Notes: generated by a model from the sequence alone, not told the origin. Shown: positions 8,862 through 17,441, counted from the first letter of the stretch. The stretch is 22,408 nt of DNA from Dipylidium caninum (GCA_017562135.1 QEYB01001524.1:1-22408); one strand, 5' to 3'. Numbers and translations: made by a program.

Positions 8862-9250
8862 TACGTACCAGCTGCTGTCGAGGGTGAGAGCCTATCTTGA
8901 GCACCACTCAGAGCCAGCCACGCGTCCGGGTTGAGAATGGGGCCTCTGCCCCTCGGAACTTCTCTGTAGAACCTCCTCCGCGTGAGTCGTCCCTTCAGAT
9001 TGCCTCCTTTTCGCTTCCAAACTGGCCTGCCAACCGACTTTCTTGGTGTACTCGATCTCCTAGCCAGGCTGGACAGTCTTTCTTCTTCGAACGTGACGGC
9101 GCGCGCGAGACTTTGGAGAAGCATGCTAATGTGTGCTTCAAACGAAGTGGCAATCGCTGTCGCCGGCAGAAAAACCGATCTCCCTGATCATCGAGGAGGA
9201 TAGAGAGCGGAGGAGCCTGTGTTCTCACACGCGGCTGCATCGCCCACAAG
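8862..9250. other. GC-richer patch with overlapping open frames
   Basis: A locally GC- and CpG-richer stretch in which two plus frames (8897-9187 and 8982-9203) and two minus frames (8861-9124 and 8995-9573, 192 codons) are open together. Elevated GC lowers stop frequency, which can explain this without coding. The plus frame at 8982 reads LGVLDLLARLDSLSSSNVTA, which looks protein-like, yet its first codon GTG sits inside CGC|GTGAGTCG, a consensus splice donor that could instead end an upstream exon at 8981. I cannot decide the strand. It may be a promoter-type CpG patch or one real exon with shadows. Confidence 0.35.
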
Positions 9251-9412
9251 GCTCTCGAGAGTCTCGCATACGCTCCTGTTTGTCGATTTCGCAGTTTGGC
9301 ATAAAGTATCACCAGTGGAAGTTGGCTGTCACTCCTTTGTAGGAACGCTCTATTCCCTTTTGTGGCTGCCAAGATATAAACCGAAGGGTGAAAGTTTATA
9401 GTACAATCATGG

Positions 9413-9634
9413 GTGACCAAATTTAAAGAAGACTTTTCGCCTGCTGAGGGCTCACTCTTTGCCACATGGAGAATACCAGTGGATGCTTTTAAAAACCTAA
9501 CGGAACGCTTGAATATCGAGGCGGACCACGTTATGTCGATGAACAATAAGAGTGAACAAAAGGGGAATTCCAATCACGCATTGTGGCTTAGTGCCACCGC
9601 ATTGTTGGAGACCGGCAACCGCTCTTCAAGTTAA
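9413..9634 (+). CDS. Short open frame, uncertain
   Basis: Open from a TGA near 9390 to the TAA at 9632-9634. The peptide contains KFKEDFSPAEGSLFATWRIP and VDAFKNLTERLNIEADHVMS, followed by a polar tail. Composition is balanced and hydrophilic with an amphipathic helix-like middle. There is no in-frame ATG before residue 41; the start offered by the frame is GTG, unlikely in a eukaryote, so it would have to be part of a spliced exon. No strong acceptor precedes it. Unrecognised. Confidence 0.2.
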   Translation: MTKFKEDFSPAEGSLFATWRIPVDAFKNLTERLNIEADHVMSMNNKSEQKGNSNHALWLSATALLETGNRSSS

Positions 9635-10076
9635 CCGACTTTGCGCATAACAAAAGTTGGGCTTTTAAGACAATGAGAAGGAAAATTGTCTCATTCGTGC
9701 CTTTTCCCAAGAACAACGATTTAAATCAGCTGTGAAAAATGCTGCAAACGCATAATTAGATATGTTACCGGTGAAGGTATGGCATACCAACAGAACGATC
9801 ACGTATGAGAGCCCGCTGTCCCGTGAAACACGGTGGGAGTACAAAACGCAGACATAGGATGCGAGTCTACATAATTCCAAATCTCATCCGTTGAACAGCG
9901 ATTGCATGACGAAACAGTGCCAACTCGTGAAAGTGAAGATACTGAAGTTGAGAGGAAAACATTTGAATTTTTTGGCAGACACATACTGAGTACTGAGAAA
10001 AATCTTAGTAAAAGGAGAAAATAACTGTTAATGGCTTATGCAGCTCACATGGGAATCGGAACTACAGCTACGGTGG
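9635..10076. other. No supported feature
   Basis: AT-leaning unique sequence. Minus frames at 9665-9880 and 9799-9984 are short and lack splice or polyadenylation context. No repeat, tRNA-like fold or promoter motif stood out. Confidence 0.4.
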
Positions 10077-10346
10077 TCACATCTCCGTAGTCACGACCCA
10101 GAATGTCAGTTGAAAATCATGTCCTTCCCCATACAGGTAGCTGCTGTCGTCAAACTGTTTGGTGCGTCCATCCTCTGTAAATAAAACTCTCCATATTGAA
10201 AAGTTGCCGTTTTCATGAAGGATTACCAAAATGCCAGTGCAGCTAGGGAAAGTACTCGGTTTATTGGCAAAATTGCCGTAGTACACGAGCCGATGGGAAT
10301 TTAGGGGATGCGTGCGTGCATGATAATAGCAATAGAGTTGTGCATC
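10077..10346 (-). CDS. Candidate minus-strand exon
   Basis: The minus strand is open for 90 codons, from just after a TAA at 10349-10347 to the stop at 10077-10079. A moderate acceptor, GCCTCTATTCCTAAG, ends at 10346 and enters the frame in phase 1. The peptide contains YYGNFANKPSTFPSCTGILV, then ILHENGNFSIWRVLFTEDGR and GEGHDFQLTFWVVTTEM. The alternation of aromatic, hydrophobic and charged residues resembles a beta-rich secreted or extracellular domain more than random translation. I cannot assign a family. There is no AATAAA soon after the stop, so it may be internal with an unseen donor. Confidence 0.3.
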   Translation of the reverse strand, partial: DAQLYCYYHARTHPLNSHRLVYYGNFANKPSTFPSCTGILVILHENGNFSIWRVLFTEDGRTKQFDDSSYLYGEGHDFQLTFWVVTTEM

Positions 10347-11003
10347 TTAGGAATAGAGGCAAGTTTTGTAAGAAAGTGACGTCGTAGCTGCGTGTAGTTT
10401 GGCGTCACCAATATCTAGTGGGTTGACCACAGTGTCAGAGCGAGGAAACATTTTGTGCGGAAAATGGGACCACACCTGGGCCAATATCTGTTGAGGCTAC
10501 TTGAGTGCAGACTCGTGTACGGGGTGGGGGGGTGCAAGCTGTCACCGTTACACTACGCTACCGTGACAAAGGGTGACGGTGGGTAATGACGCAGCTACGC
10601 TCGTGAAATGGAAGTGGCTCCCTTCTTCCACTCGCTACAGCTGGTCGTTTCAGCAGAGTAGGCCCACTACGCGAGCACTTACGACTCTGAAAAAAAAATA
10701 CAACAAAGGGGACACTGGTGAAACCGGACGATAGAATTCAGGGCTATTTGTCAGGACCGAGATCCTGCCGCAAATCGTCCGGCCTTGTGCAACCAAATAA
10801 ACGCGCTCAACACGAGCCGTCTGACTGAGGCGGTAGAACAAAGGGGGCAAAGATAACACAAGACAAGGTAGAGACTAGACCCCTTCAGTGAAACCCGTGG
10901 GGCAGACTACATGTCCTTCAGACATTTGCTATAAGACAACTGACAGGAATCACAAGGATAGATTCAAGCTTTGGAAGACATAACAGCCGTATGAGTTGTT
11001 AAA
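10347..11003. other. No supported feature
   Basis: Unique sequence. A G-run pair (GGGGTGGGGGGG) lies near 10521-10532 and is followed by several GTGAC/GGTGA words (about 10543-10588) that could form weak hairpins. The minus frame at 10650-10859 has no supporting signals. An A8 run is at about 10691. Confidence 0.35.
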
Positions 11004-11060
11004 TTACTCCGTGTTGATTGAATTGGACATCAACTGAGGAAACGGTCGCTCTTCTCCTAC

Positions 11061-11094
11061 CTCAATAATTGATATGAAGGTCGGATGAAGGCGA
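11061..11094 (-). CDS. Possible small downstream exon of the 11318-11463 model
   Basis: On the minus strand, GACTTCTAG ends at 11095 and the following frame S-RLHPTFISIIE runs to GAG|GTAGGAG at 11061/11060. Its entry phase (2) is the one needed after exon 11463-11318. If the donor is not used, the frame continues to a stop at 11004. The link rests only on phase agreement and weak-to-moderate sites. Confidence 0.18.
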
Positions 11095-11317
11095 CTAGAA
11101 GTCAATGGCGATGCTACAATGCAAATTAGTCCACACTTCAGTGAAAATACTGACGAGATATAAGTCGACAACCCTTTGAACGTAATAACTCGGGATTTTA
11201 TCACAATCTAGACATTGGTAGAATGAAAAGCCAAAACGAGCGAAAATTGCGCGCGGAAACGCTGGACAAAGAAGTATTGTTTTAAATGAATAATACCCCT
11301 GAAGTATAAATACTTAC

Positions 11318-11463
11318 CTCGGTTTTTCACGCATTTTCCTAACTATGTACTCACAAAAAGCATAAGCTATCCAAACATAGGCATTGGCTACCGTTCCACA
11401 GTGCTGGTGCGGCTTCGTCTGAGGCACCGCCTCCAGAGCTAAATGCGGCATGATGAGAAATTG
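11318..11463 (-). CDS. Candidate minus-strand exon with consensus donor
   Basis: On the minus strand the exon ends CCGAG|GTAAGTAT (exon end 11318), a near-perfect 5' splice site. The frame is open from the acceptor GTTACAG (ending 11464), reads QFLI then ATG at 11451-11449, and gives MPHLALEAVPQTKPHQHCGT, VANAYVWIAYAFCEYIVRKM and REKP. Length 146 nt, phase 0 in and 2 out. The segment AYVWIAYAFCEYIV followed by RKMREK looks like a membrane-associated helix with a basic cytosolic flank. The acceptor is weak (purines precede the TTACAG), so the exon could begin at the ATG as a first coding exon. A second donor-like GTGAGTAC lies inside it at about 11349. Not recognised. Confidence 0.35.
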
Positions 11464-11600
11464 CTGTAACTTTTTCAGTCTAATAATATAGCATCAGTGT
11501 TAACTAGACGAGTACAGTCCCAAATACTGAGCACAAGTAGGTACAAGTCCACTCGCTCATCTACTCGTTCTTCACTTTTACTCAACTTAACTCTACAGCT

Positions 11601-11625
11601 CCAAGCATTGCGAGGTAATGCTTGG
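11601..11625. repeat. Perfect 9-bp hairpin
   Basis: CCAAGCATT (11601-11609), loop GCGAGGT, AATGCTTGG (11617-11625). A G-U pair and a C-G pair extend the stem to 11. The element is isolated in otherwise featureless sequence. Function is unknown. Confidence 0.7.
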
Positions 11626-11661
11626 GGAGGTTGATCATCAGAAAAGCATCATTAACGTATT

Positions 11662-12027
11662 TTGAGTAACAAGAATAGGCTATTAAACATTCGTTCGAAG
11701 TCGACACCAACAACTGCGCCACTCACCTCTTCCCAACCACAAACCCCAATCCCTCCTCCCTTACCATTTACCCGCCTCCACTGCCCCCTTTGTGTAAATA
11801 ATCCCCAACGATGGACCGCATTGCTTGACCTGGTCTCATCCATTTGGGTCTCCCTTGCTTCCGTCGTGCCTACTGAGACATGCTACGCTTCCGATGGCTC
11901 CAGTCTTGTCTCCTGCACATCTCTCATCATCTCGGGACAGGTTTGTCCTCCACTCTTCACCTTTGCTAATAATTCTCTCTTCATTTTCTGCCCACCCACG
12001 CCACTCTCGATTTCGGCCAATCGCTGA
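11662..12027 (+). CDS. Pyrimidine-rich open frame, doubtful
   Basis: A 121-codon open frame in a C/T-rich stretch (11700-12260). The peptide is Ser/Thr/Pro-rich at first (STPTTAPLTSSQPQTPIPPP) and Cys/hydrophobic later. Low-complexity pyrimidine bias removes many stop codons on this strand, so length alone is weak support. The start codon offered is not ATG. On the opposite strand a consensus donor, TTTGAG|GTATGTG, lies at 12052/12051 after an acceptor AAATTTCAG near 12121, but all frames between them contain stops, so that could only be a non-coding exon. Confidence 0.15.
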   Translation: MSNKNRLLNIRSKSTPTTAPLTSSQPQTPIPPPLPFTRLHCPLCVNNPQRWTALLDLVSSIWVSLASVVPTETCYASDGSSLVSCTSLIISGQVCPPLFTFANNSLFIFCPPTPLSISANR

Positions 12028-12534
12028 CAGCTGAAGATTGTTTTCACATACCTCAAACAGACAAATTATTCAATGCCAAGACTTATCGCCTCGTCTCGCG
12101 TCTCTCCTCTCCGCCCACTGAAATTTCACGTAATCAAGTCGAGATCGGCATTACTGCATCAAATTACGAGCACTTCCCTCCCACATGCGACTAAAACCAG
12201 GCCGCGTTGCCCTAACCACTGACTTCCGCTTCTCCTCATTCTTTTTCGCACCTGTGACGCCGCTACACGGACACGAATCTGACTGCTTCAATATGGGGAC
12301 TGGTATTTTGCAATTACTTAAGTACTCAGGTGATGAATTGTCGTCCATGCCGTGAACGCCAATTGAAAAATTAAACACTCTCATGGTCAGACATCTTTCG
12401 AACTGATATCATTATGAGGGCGAAAGTCTGAGCTCTGGTCACGACTCTATGGAATTCAGGCGTCTAGTCATTTGTGGTTGGAATTGAAAAAAATACCTCA
12501 CATATGCGCCAAATGGGAAGTTCAGGATTTTTAA

Positions 12535-12903
12535 GGGAATTGGTTCCTTTCAAAGTGGAGTCACTTTGTCACACGTACTATTAAAGTGGCAATACCTCAC
12601 TCGTATCTTCTCCAAAACAAGGCATTGTTTATTGAAGATGTTTTCATCACGAATATACCAAATCTAGAACACTTCCATGGCGCACAGCCTATATCAAAGT
12701 TAACTTCCTCAACAACACACCAAGTCTTTTCTCCAGACAAGTACAATTGTGGCACTCTCTCATGCTTTCCGAAGCCGCTTGAGGACAATGGTACGCCCCA
12801 AACTTCAAGCCGTCTCTCAGCTACTTACTTCAACTTTCCCACAAGCAATTTCAACTCTGCTTCCCTTACTTTTTTTTTGGTTTTGTCATGTAAACCTTCA
12901 TAA
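12535..12903 (+). CDS. Open frame of 122 codons, strand uncertain
   Basis: Open from just after a TAA (12532-12534) to the TAA at 12901-12903. The peptide includes IPHSYLLQNKALFIEDVFIT, NIPNLEHFHGAQPISKLTSS and GTLSCFPKPLEDNGTPQTSS, ending in a hydrophobic LTFFLVLSC segment. No in-frame ATG occurs in its first part, so it would need upstream exons. The opposite strand is open at 12824-12597, so one of the two is a shadow. No family recognised on this strand. Confidence 0.2.
   Translation, partial: GNWFLSKWSHFVTRTIKVAIPHSYLLQNKALFIEDVFITNIPNLEHFHGAQPISKLTSSTTHQVFSPDKYNCGTLSCFPKPLEDNGTPQTSSRLSATYFNFPTSNFNSASLTFFLVLSCKPS
12597..12824 (-). CDS. Antisense open frame with donor, strand uncertain
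   Basis: Minus-strand frame open for about 75 codons, reading LEVWGVPLSSSGFGKHERVP, LYLSGEKTWCVVEEVNFDIG and CAPWKCSRFGIFVMKTSSIN. Near its end is TACGA|GTGAGG, a donor-like site that would leave in phase 2 before the TGA. Its high content of Trp, Cys, Gly and charged residues looks coding-like, and it competes with the plus frame over the same bases. A retrotransposon fragment is one possibility, but no catalytic motif is present. Confidence 0.22.
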   Translation of the reverse strand, partial: VAERRLEVWGVPLSSSGFGKHERVPQLYLSGEKTWCVVEEVNFDIGCAPWKCSRFGIFVMKTSSINNALFWRRYE

Positions 12904-12930
12904 ATTTCCGTCAAACCTTACGTATTTGGC

Positions 12931-12960
12931 CATTGGTTCTTCAGTTGACCTATATAAACT
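12931..12960 (+). promoter_or_regulatory. CCAAT/TATA-like pair
   Basis: An inverted CCAAT core (CCATTGG, 12930-12936) precedes TATATAAAC at 12951-12959 by about 15 bp. The words ATATAAACTGG recur at about 13255. There is no credible first exon immediately downstream, and AT-rich DNA yields TATA words often, so this is only a possible promoter. Confidence 0.15.
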
Positions 12961-12969
12961 GGGTATTCG

Positions 12970-14080
12970 TCCACTATCACCTCCCCGTTGACACGCATGC
13001 TGAGACCCATACTTCTTCAAATGGATTTGGTCCGATAGTGCCAGATTTGTTGAACTTCTAGCTAGCTTGATTCCTTGTTCTCCTCTCGGAATACAAAACT
13101 ATGCTACGAGGTTGCATCTCTCTTAACCTTTTATCTCTCTTCTACAATCAAGTACCACATTGTTAGCAATAGCTAATTTATTTTTCATCAAAATACTTCA
13201 AAGTCTGTCATATTCTTTGCCTAAAGTCTGTATGCAACCCTGACCTTCATCTAAATATAAACTGGCGGAGAGAAGACGTACAATCTTCTCTGCCCTGTTG
13301 TCACATGCTTCAAGTGTAATCGAGCCTCAGTTCCAGTGTACAGGAACAGGGGACGCATTTCAGTGTGCTCTCGAGAAGTATCGTTTTGTAAATGACACGG
13401 CGTGAATGTACCGTGCGCCGGTAATATCGGCTAGATAGACAAATCAACTTTCAGGTAATGCAGACACACTTACTAGCAGATAGTCTAGAATGGATAGCAC
13501 ACAGGTCCAATGAAATAAGCTTGATATCACTCCATTTACTGCGATAGCAAGTAAATTTCGAATCGCAGTAGAAAAATGCTGAGACCAAAATTGTACATGT
13601 TTCGCCACTAATTGATGTTTCTACGGCACTCGTCTCCTACCTCCGCCACTCCTAGGCCACCTGAAAGGCAGCCAGAGTAAGTGATTTGGGAATAAGAAGG
13701 GAGAACTTTTACTGGCCTTACCACACCCTCGTGAACCATGACCAATGCTTCCCGTTGTATGCCGAAGTTTCCCACCTTAACTCTAAATCGTTCTATGTGT
13801 ATTTGTATTATTTGACTCCAAGTTTTGTGTTAGTCCTTCCACATCTGACCCTCATTCCACTCCTATCATCAGGCAAAAGTATGTGTCCACATTTTCCCCT
13901 GCAGTGGAATTAGTGGTCTCAACCTTGTAAATGGCAATTTCCCGGACAAATTTCCCTCTACACACCTACGTGTTTTTATTTTCATTAAATGTGGATTAGG
14001 ATCAGGTCCCCAGCAAATTATCTCTCTACCAATGTTTATTTTGCCATCGAAAATAGTGGGAAGAAGGAAGTAGTCGGTAA
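12970..14080. other. Mostly featureless unique sequence
   Basis: Short frames only (13686-13913 plus and 13869-14120 minus). A splice-donor word CCAGA|GTAAGTG sits at 13676/13677, preceded by a pyrimidine-rich CTCCTACCTCCGCCACTCCT and AG at 13653. Together they outline a possible micro-exon of about 23 nt that cannot be supported further. Confidence 0.35.
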
Positions 14081-14392
14081 ATGGAGTGGATTTCCACCAC
14101 GTGCCAATTGGAGAACTCATGCATCTCGAAATATTTCGTAAAAAGACAGCGAAACTCCCCGATTAACGTGTATAGACTGGCCATCTCATTCATGCTATGC
14201 GAAGGCGCCTTGTTTCCATTGACTAAAGGTCTCCATACCAAGTCTACCCTAAGAGTTATGCTTCAAGTTACACACGATTTGTGCGGCACACTTTTGAGGG
14301 TAACAGCATCTTTTATCATTTTTTCCGGGTCGAAGATGTGCGCCTCGAGAGGAAAGATAATGGCATTCCTCTCACTCATGACATGTTGTTAG
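14081..14392 (+). CDS. ATG-initiated open frame, 103 codons
   Basis: Starts at a true ATG in a favourable context (AAATGG, with A at -3 and G at +4) and runs to the TAG at 14390-14392. The peptide starts MEWISTTCQLENSCISKYFV and has moderately hydrophobic stretches (YRLAISFMLCEGALFPL and TASFIIFSG). There is no recognisable domain, no nearby TATA, and no AATAAA shortly after the stop. The opposite strand is also partly open (14026-14241). Chance frames of this size are expected a few times in a window this long. Confidence 0.18.
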   Translation: MEWISTTCQLENSCISKYFVKRQRNSPINVYRLAISFMLCEGALFPLTKGLHTKSTLRVMLQVTHDLCGTLLRVTASFIIFSGSKMCASRGKIMAFLSLMTCC

Positions 14393-14864
14393 AGGGATTA
14401 ATTCACCGCGATGCGTGATTGCTAAAGCTCCGCTGTTGACGAAAATGTTTGCACAAGTTACTTGTTAGGTGATGCTGCACCGCTGAGAAGCATCATCGTA
14501 GCCCATATTGACCGCAAGTGATAACATTTTCTTCCGTCTGTCACCGTATTGAACCTTCTGTCAAAAAGAAAGATGTTAAAATGACATGATTGACTCGATG
14601 CACCATGCACAGAGGAGGGGAAGGGCAAAATGAGTCGCTCTTAAGGCGTTTTTAAATGTAGTAGATGGGATGCTTATTGCGAAGAAGGGTATTGTACGTC
14701 TGGGTGGGACTATAACTACGTCCTTAGCGTTTTTCGCAACCAATCCTACGAGGAACTCAAAACCGTACTATGTTGTCACATTATTTCTCGTTTATAGATT
14801 TTGAGACTTTGTTCTTGACGCGAATTCCCTAGAGTAAATTGTCTTTTTTTCTATTTCGTTCCAG

Positions 14865-14985
14865 AAGATTGTTTTAATGCAACATCGTCCTTCAGAGGCC
14901 CGAAGGAGGAATTTTGGAAGAACTACTGTTCTGATCCTCGACGCAGATGACCCAATTGTAGGCGAAAGTTGTCCAATATCTCATT
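14865..14985 (+). CDS. Strong candidate exon, part 1 of a two-exon frame
   Basis: The acceptor is excellent: TGTCTTTTTTTCTATTTCG then TTCCAG ending at 14864. The donor is consensus: CATT|GTAAGTC at 14985/14986. Between them one frame is open in phase 0: KIVL then ATG at 14877, giving MQHRPSEARRRNFGRTTVLI and LDADDPIVGESCPISH. The exit phase is 1. A good acceptor at 15446 enters in exactly that phase. From the ATG, the two exons total 231 nt, or 76 codons plus stop. The basic ARRRNFGR and acidic LDADD stretches look like a small soluble protein. The ATG could be the start, with 5' UTR before it, or the exon could be internal. Family not recognised. Both splice sites being strong makes this one of the best exon calls here. 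Confidence 0.45.
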
Positions 14986-15446
14986 GTAAGTCTTCACATA
15001 CCAAGTTTTACAATCAATGTAGGGACCTTCATATCCTGACAATGTCAAATAGGCTGGTTTTAACGTATTAGTGGATAGTGACCCTCTCCACGCTGGTGGT
15101 AACCGCCGTACATGCTTATCTGCCAATGTAGACCAGGTCGGCCGGACTCGGAAAAGAAGGCATGATAAAAACACATCACTCTTGAGAGTTGCGATATGTC
15201 TCCTCGAACTATATACTGAAATTTGACGAAATGAGGTTACATTATCGACTGCAACACTCGTAAATGCTTGTCAGTGGAACTCCCCTCATAGTCGCCTCGG
15301 TGGTTCGAGTTTTATTCGCCTTTTACTTAAGATAGTTGATAGGGGGAGATTCTCAAAGAATGGGTGGCGGGCCCCGGGAGATCGAAAAGTACATCGCATA
15401 TCGTAGAACGAATGGCCATTATAAGAGAAAACTTTCCTCGACACAG

Positions 15447-15568
15447 TCAACACCATGGATGTGGATGCTCCATCAGTGCGATCTCGAAAATTCGACCTCA
15501 CCCAGCTTATTGTGAAGAGACGACCTGTTAAAATTACAGATCCGGACGAATTCCAGCTTTTTGTGTAA
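15447..15568 (+). CDS. Terminal exon, part 2 of the two-exon frame
   Basis: Acceptor AACTTTCCTCGACACAG ends at 15446. The first two bases complete a Phe codon from the previous exon. The frame then reads NTMDVDAPSVRSRKFDLTQL and IVKRRPVKITDPDEFQLFV to the TAA at 15566-15568. The intron would be 461 nt (14986-15446). The peptide is charged, with a basic VKRRP core and an acidic DPDEF end, typical of a soluble nuclear or cytoplasmic protein. The minus strand across the same bases belongs to a 93-codon ATG frame (15754-15473), so the strand is not settled. No AATAAA was seen within a few hundred bases downstream, which weakens the terminal-exon reading. Confidence 0.4.
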
Positions 15569-15754
15569 CACCATAAACGTATCCAGAAGGGTCCTCAAAA
15601 ATAACAGATCATTGTGTGTCTCTATGGCAGCAATCATGGCGCGTGCATTCCAACCACAGCGTTTTCTCGTTAGCAAAAGATTGACTCTTCGTATGTTGTG
15701 AGGTGGTAAAAAATAACTACTGTTATACTTAATTGGTGAACTATTTCTTTTCAT
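15473..15754 (-). CDS. Antisense ATG frame overlapping the plus exon
   Basis: A 93-codon minus frame starting at a genuine ATG (15754-15752) and reading MKRNSSPIKYNSSYFLPPHN, then LLLTRKRCGWNARAMIAAIE and HNDLLFLRTLLDTFMVLHKK. The leucine-rich middle could form a helix. It overlaps the plus exon 15447-15568 in antisense. Intact ATG-to-stop structure supports it; the absence of promoter or polyadenylation signals and of any known domain does not. Listed as the alternative to the plus model. Confidence 0.22.
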   Translation of the reverse strand: MKRNSSPIKYNSSYFLPPHNIRRVNLLLTRKRCGWNARAMIAAIETHNDLLFLRTLLDTFMVLHKKLEFVRICNFNRSSLHNKLGEVEFSRSH

Positions 15755-15799
15755 TGCACATAATTCTTGGATGATGGAATATTTAACAAAGAGAATATC

Positions 15800-15840
15800 C
15801 GTGCATAAGGGAGTCTAGGAGTTGACCTCCTTTATGTGCG
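15800..15840. repeat. 14-bp imperfect hairpin
   Basis: Bases 15800-15813 pair with 15827-15840: eleven Watson-Crick pairs and three G-U pairs with no mismatch, around a 13-base loop. The stem includes CATAAGGGAG opposite CTCCTTTATG. G-U pairs mean it is better as RNA than as DNA. Too short for a typical animal pre-miRNA. Function is unknown. Confidence 0.65.
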
Positions 15841-16256
15841 CAACGATGGTATGTTCTCGACTGCGGATCTATTCCACCATTACTTATACTGTACCACCTA
15901 CGCATCTCTATCTATCTCCTCGGAAAATTTGCGATGCCACCTACAGATGTGTAGGAATTCACAGTCACCATCCTTCATAATTCTTCTGCCGAAAATAAGG
16001 ATAAAGTGACACGACACTGGCTAAATCACTCGAGAGATATGGCATAATGCCACTCCACGGACTATTCGACTTCGGCGGATGAATTTTCATGAGCCTGTAC
16101 AACGGTGAAAACAAAAGTTCTCGAGAAAACTGTTTTTCACTTCCGAGCTCACTTTCTAGTGGATTGCATGAAATTTGGCAATTGCTGACTTCTTTAGCGC
16201 GTACAATTCACCAAAGTGATGTTATTTATCCTCCTTTTTGTTTCTATTCCGTTTAG
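15841..16256. other. No supported coding feature
   Basis: Unique AT-leaning sequence without open frames over 60 codons. It ends in the pyrimidine tract CCTCCTTTTTGTTTCTATTC then CGTTTAG (to 16256), a strong 3' splice-site-like signal. Confidence 0.4.
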
Positions 16257-16287
16257 CGATCATTCTTTCCAGAATAAGGCTGTTCAG
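16257..16287 (+). CDS. Possible 31-nt micro-exon
   Basis: Bounded by the strong acceptor CTATTCCGTTTAG (to 16256) and CAG|GTAGTCG (16287/16288). One frame is open in phase 2: DHSFQNKAVQ, leaving in phase 0. The next strong phase-0 acceptor on this strand is at 16994. Micro-exons are known in flatworms and other animals, but the donor is only moderate. A TATAAAA word lies at 16373-16379, so this region could also be a promoter. Confidence 0.15.
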
Positions 16288-16994
16288 GTAGTCGAATGAC
16301 AGTGAAGGAACAGTATCTTCATCATAATTATTCATGTGTTGCCTAAAGAGCGTCCCTGGCAATAAGAGCAGTATAAAAATGATGCCGGAATAGAGACGAA
16401 GTCAGTGTTTTTCGAATTCTGTTTTGCACTAATCGTACATCTCATAGAATAGAGTGACAGTGCCTCGGCAATGAACCCAGGAAATAACTCAAATTCCTTG
16501 CCCAAACTTCACTACGTGAAGTAGGCCATCGGATACTCTGTCTTCAGAGGTCCCCAAAGCGTTTCCCTGCATCATAACAACGTTTTAAAAGTCAATTCGG
16601 GCAGCAAATGCCATAGTTATAGAGCACAATATTCTGTTTGGTTCTTAGAAGGACCTACTTGATAAAAAGTTAATTTATGTAAAGGAAGGTGGATTTATTG
16701 GGAGGTCGAGTATTACTATAGGAATTGGTTTACTTTTCTCCATCTCGCAATAATGTAAATGGGCGCTTAGCAAATCTGGCTCAACTTTGAAACATCCATA
16801 GAAATGCATGGATAACAGGACCGAATCATTTCGCCAATTACTGAATGCGTCTAACAGGAGAGCTCGATTTTGTATAATTTGGTTTATATTCAACTAGTAA
16901 TCCGGACACATTTAAGCACTGCATCTTTCTTGCATTATTTAACTATCAGTAAAGCTCACTTGGTACTAATCTTTCAAGAAGTTGTTTTTCGCAG
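16288..16994. other. Probable intron or intergenic sequence
   Basis: No good open frame; the minus frame at 16675-16893 is unsupported. A TATA-like TATAAAAATG is at 16373. The stretch ends in TTGTTTTTCGCAG (to 16994), a strong acceptor for the exon that follows. Confidence 0.4.
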
Positions 16995-17234
16995 CAAACC
17001 TTCCTTCGGGCTTTGGCGTCCGGCCTACCAATGGACCGTAACGGGACAGAGTGGACAGATTCTAGCAAAGGGCTTCTGCCTTCAGCGCCACCAAAAACGA
17101 CTGACCAAAAAAAAAATGAAAACTGCATCCAGAGGCATTCATATGATCTGGTAGTTCATGGTGATTTATATTTAGAATTATGCGCTCATTTTACATGCAG
17201 TCCCCTTATAATGCCCATTCACCTATTATTATAA
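16995..17234 (+). CDS. Candidate last exon, about 79 codons
   Basis: Follows the strong acceptor GAAGTTGTTTTTCGCAG (to 16994). The frame is open in phase 0: QTFLRALASGLPMDRNGTEW, TDSSKGLLPSAPPKTTDQKK and HSYDLVVHGDLYLELCAHF, to the TAA at 17232-17234. An AATAAA at 17436-17441 lies about 200 bases after the stop. A hydrophilic Ser/Thr/Pro middle is followed by a more structured end. The ATG at 17031 could be a start if this is a first exon. A run of ten A inside the coding stretch (about 17106-17115) is a likely site for sequencing indels, so the frame after it is less secure. Not recognised. Confidence 0.38.
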   Translation, partial: QTFLRALASGLPMDRNGTEWTDSSKGLLPSAPPKTTDQKKNENCIQRHSYDLVVHGDLYLELCAHFTCSPLIMPIHLLL

Positions 17235-17435
17235 AGCTGAGAGAAGTATCGACTGGCAATTTTGAAAAGAGGGTAAGGTAAGCGCAAATAGGAGATATCA
17301 GGCTGCACAGCAATATTTTAGTCATTAAGTCACGTATGAGGAGAAGATGGAGTTTGGGGAATCATTTCCTGTTTGGATGCCAAGGTAAGATAATTGAAGA
17401 ATACACTTTTGAGTACTGTTCGGAAGGGAAATGTA

Positions 17436-17441
17436 AATAAA
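17436..17441 (+). terminator. AATAAA polyadenylation signal (plus)
   Basis: Canonical hexamer about 200 bases downstream of the stop of the 16995-17234 frame. The hexamer is common by chance in AT-rich DNA, so its value depends on that exon being real. Confidence 0.25.

Noticed and set aside
8995..9573. A 192-codon minus frame as a gene
   Set aside because: It spans a GC-richer patch where several frames on both strands are open, has no ATG in good context, no splice support and no recognisable domain. Its open length is explained by composition.
12052..12120. Minus-strand exon between AAATTTCAG and TTTGAG|GTATGTG
   Set aside because: Both splice signals look good, but all three frames contain stops, so it cannot be a coding exon. 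It could at most be untranslated.
13869..14241. Two minus frames opposite the 14081-14392 plus frame
   Set aside because: Both are short, mutually overlapping, and without splice, start or polyadenylation signals.
15290..15325. GGTTCGAG as the T-arm of a tRNA gene
   Set aside because: Flanking bases do not form the five-pair T stem, and there is no D-arm, anticodon stem or acceptor stem at the right spacing.
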